Of a stretch of 6,345 bases of DNA, positions 5,082-6,345 are shown piece after piece. The position numbers and the translations under genes were made by a program. The stretch's first letter is position 1, and the number at the start of each line of letters is the position of its first letter. The notes beneath the pieces were generated by a model. It saw only the letters and a list, made by a program, of their open reading frames with translations, made no database searches and was not told where the DNA came from. The stretch comes from Kofleriaceae bacterium (lineage in GTDB: Bacteria; Myxococcota_A; Polyangia; Haliangiales; Haliangiaceae): assembly GCA_024642805.1 (NCBI GenBank), contig JAHEAK010000312.1, positions 1-6,345 of the forward strand, in the 5' to 3' direction.

Positions 5082-6182
5082 CTATTCGGTAGCGGTGAGA
5101 TCGCTGGTCTCCTTGGCAATGTCGCCCTGCCAGTTGTTGTCCGCGCCGCTGTTGCGCTCGAGCTTGGCCTGGCGCTGGGCCTCGACCAGGTTGGCGTGAG
5201 TGGAGAAGTGCGGAAGGCTGTGGCCCACGCAGTCCTGCAAGCGCTCAAACTTGTGATCGACGGTGAACTTGAGCAGCTCCTCGGTGAGCTCGCCGATCAT
5301 CTTATAGCCGCGCAACATGGCACCGGTGCACACCTGCACGGTGTGGGAGCCGAGCAGCATGAACTGGGCCGCGTCCCAGCCAGTCTCGATGCCGCCCATG
5401 CCAGAGATGCTGACGGTCTTAGGAATGTTCTTAGCAATCTCCATGACGTGGCGCAGCGCGATGGGGCGCACAGCCTGCCCGGAATAGCCGCCGGGCACCG
5501 TCGCGCCAGCCACTGTCGGCTGTGGCAAGAGGGTCTTGGGATCGATGCCAATGACCGAGAGGATGGTGTTGATGGCGGAGATACCGTCGGCACCCGACTC
5601 AACGGCGGCGATGGCGGCGTCCTTGGGATGGGTGACGTTCGGCGTCATCTTGGCCCAGACGGGAATCGTCGAGACCTCTTTGACCCACTTGACCACCTCG
5701 GCGACACAGCTGGGGTCCTCGCCCATGGCCAGGCCCATCTTGCGCTCGGGCATGCCGTGCGGGCAGCTGAGGTTCATCTCAAAGGCATCGACGCCCGTCT
5801 CTTGCACGCGCTTTACGATCTCGTGCCAGTTCTCCTTCTTGTGCTCTTCCATGATCGAGGCGACCAGCACGCGATGTGGATACTGCTTCTTGAGCTGGCG
5901 CAGCTCGTCGAGCCAGGTCTCGAAGGGGCGGTCACTGATGAGCTCGATGTTCTCGAAGCCGACCACCTCATCGGAGTCGCGGCCTTTGAACTTGCCGTAG
6001 CGCGGAGCGACGTTGACAACCTTGGAGGCGTCGAGCGAGATGGTCTTGCAGACCACGCCGCCCCAGCCAAGGTCGAAGGACTTGGCGATGACCTTGGCGT
6101 TGGTGCCAGGAGGGCCCGATCCGAGAAGGAAGGGATTCTCGAATTTGATGCCGTTAACCTCGATTGATAGATCTTTTGCCAT
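5082..6182 (-). CDS. PreA/PydA-like dihydropyrimidine dehydrogenase catalytic subunit, no ferredoxin domain
   Basis: This 366-residue protein is a cytoplasmic FMN-binding TIM barrel of the dihydroorotate/dihydropyrimidine dehydrogenase family. PreA with its partner PreT reduces uracil and thymine to the dihydro forms, the first step of reductive pyrimidine breakdown. Visible features are FENPFLLGSGPPG (14-26), DLGWGGVVCKT (37-47), NLSCPHGMPERKMGLAMG (137-154), AKMTPNVT (177-184), AINT (203-206), GGYSGQAVRPIALR (231-244), SGMGGIETGWDAAQF (260-274) and TVQVCTGAM (281-289). E. coli PreA (about 411 residues) ends in a ferredoxin domain with two CxxCxxC clusters; here the last 50 residues have none. 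Met153 sits where mammalian DPD has its catalytic Cys. ATG 6182 is chosen because AGGA lies just upstream and homology begins there. The gene lies 17 bp after a probable nucleobase transporter and 16 bp before the lipoprotein. Substrate could instead be another cyclic imide or amide. Confidence 0.9.
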   Translation of the reverse strand: MAKDLSIEVNGIKFENPFLLGSGPPGTNAKVIAKSFDLGWGGVVCKTISLDASKVVNVAPRYGKFKGRDSDEVVGFENIELISDRPFETWLDELRQLKKQYPHRVLVASIMEEHKKENWHEIVKRVQETGVDAFEMNLSCPHGMPERKMGLAMGEDPSCVAEVVKWVKEVSTIPVWAKMTPNVTHPKDAAIAAVESGADGISAINTILSVIGIDPKTLLPQPTVAGATVPGGYSGQAVRPIALRHVMEIAKNIPKTVSISGMGGIETGWDAAQFMLLGSHTVQVCTGAMLRGYKMIGELTEELLKFTVDHKFERLQDCVGHSLPHFSTHANLVEAQRQAKLERNSGADNNWQGDIAKETSDLTATE

Positions 6183-6186
6183 GATG

Positions 6187-6191
6187 TCCTC
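6187..6191 (-). promoter_or_regulatory. Shine-Dalgarno for the PreA-like gene
   Basis: GAGGA on the minus strand, four bases before ATG 6182. It settles the start: the frame stays open up to 6305, but that extension overlaps the upstream transporter gene in another frame and reads as non-homologous, Arg/Ser-rich sequence. Confidence 0.7.
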
Positions 6192-6199
6192 GTTTGGTT

Positions 6200-6345
6200 T
6201 TAGTCGACCACGGAAGCGGTTGACATGGGGCCGCCTGCAGGCGGCGGAAGAAGAGTAGAACCGATGAAGTGCGCCGTGCCAGCCACCAGGAAGGCGACGA
6301 ACCATCCCCAGCTGTACAGCCCCGCGAAGAAGCTATTGGTGGTGA
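6200..6345 (-). CDS. C-terminal end of a probable NCS1-type nucleobase transporter (cut by window edge)
   Basis: The minus strand from the window edge to TAA at 6200-6202 encodes 47 residues. They begin with TTNSFFAGLYSWGWFVAFLV, continue as AGTAHFIGSTLL, and end in a PPPAGGP-containing tail. The first part is a membrane helix with the GLY..WFV..LV pattern I know from the last helix of NCS1 transporters (hydantoin, uracil, cytosine and allantoin permeases), whose usual ending is LYDYAWFVGF. The stop is 17 bp before the PreA-like ATG, so the two genes are almost certainly co-transcribed. NCS1 permeases are often paired with PydA and dihydropyrimidinase genes, which agrees with the neighbour. 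With only 47 residues the family call is tentative; a different membrane transporter is possible. That this frame is coding is fairly secure from its hydrophobic pattern. Confidence 0.6.
   Translation of the reverse strand, partial: TTNSFFAGLYSWGWFVAFLVAGTAHFIGSTLLPPPAGGPMSTASVVD
6230..6245. repeat. 16-bp perfect palindrome in the transporter 3' end
   Basis: GCCGCCTGCAGGCGGC is perfectly self-complementary. In the operon mRNA it could fold as a six-pair GC stem with a TGCA loop, 48 bp before the PreA-like start. There is no T-run after it on the minus strand, so it is not a classical terminator. It encodes part of the Pro/Gly-rich tail PPPAGGP, so codon bias alone might produce it. Confidence 0.45.

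Noticed and set aside
5066..5248. N-terminal extension of the lipoprotein by 61 codons
   Set aside because: It overlaps the PreA-like C-terminus and is Arg/Ser/Thr-rich; starting at GTG 5065 puts a normal lipoprotein signal peptide at the N-terminus.
4524..6167. Long plus-strand open frame of 547 codons
   Set aside because: It lies antisense to the lipoprotein and the PreA-like gene, both of which have clear family motifs. Its translation has the skewed composition expected of an antisense frame in GC-rich DNA and matches no known domain.
6183..6305. N-terminal extension of the PreA-like gene by 41 codons
   Set aside because: The extension overlaps the transporter 3' end in another frame and reads as non-homologous, Arg/Ser-rich sequence, whereas ATG 6182 has an AGGA ribosome site and matches the PreA N-terminus.

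Overview
The window is GC-rich, gene-dense DNA that looks like a myxobacterium or close relative (Myxococcota). Three things point there. There is a Hanks-type kinase with the HRDLSPSN catalytic loop common in that phylum. There is an exported protein ending in a MYXO-CTERM-like tail (GCAGC, a short hydrophobic segment, RRR). There is a lipoprotein with an Asp/Ala/Pro-rich linker after the lipidated cysteine. The assignment is inferred from protein style only; no rRNA or other phylogenetic marker is present.

Left block (1-2034, all minus strand). In transcription order it holds a 113-residue three-helix membrane protein (1693-2034), a 316-residue exported TPR plus beta-sandwich protein with a MYXO-CTERM-like tail (664-1614), and the N-terminal 159 residues of a Ser/Thr kinase that runs off the left edge (1-477). 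A perfect TATAAT lies in the 186-bp gap before the kinase. A 168-bp divergent spacer (2035-2202) separates this block from the next. It carries a sigma-54-like -24/-12 element and a weak hairpin followed by seven T's, both facing the next gene.

Middle block (2203-4343, plus strand). An ECF-type sigma factor (2203-2862) is followed after 131 bp by an ArsB/NhaD-type 449-residue permease (2994-4343). Neither has its usual partner beside it: no anti-sigma gene next to the sigma factor, and no arsR or arsC next to the permease.

Right block (4358-6345, minus strand, convergent with the permease). Three tightly spaced genes look like one operon entering from the right edge. They are the last 47 codons of a probable NCS1-type nucleobase transporter, a PreA/PydA-like dihydropyrimidine dehydrogenase catalytic subunit, and a small secreted lipoprotein with a beta-sandwich domain. 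Uptake plus reduction of uracil or thymine is the natural reading. However, the PreA-like protein lacks the C-terminal ferredoxin domain that normally brings in electrons, and it has Met where mammalian DPD has its catalytic Cys.

I saw no tRNA, rRNA, CRISPR array, insertion sequence or attachment site. I do not see strong evidence of a wholly new system. The best leads are the truncated PreA-like enzyme in its operon and the possible sigma-54-to-ECF regulatory link.
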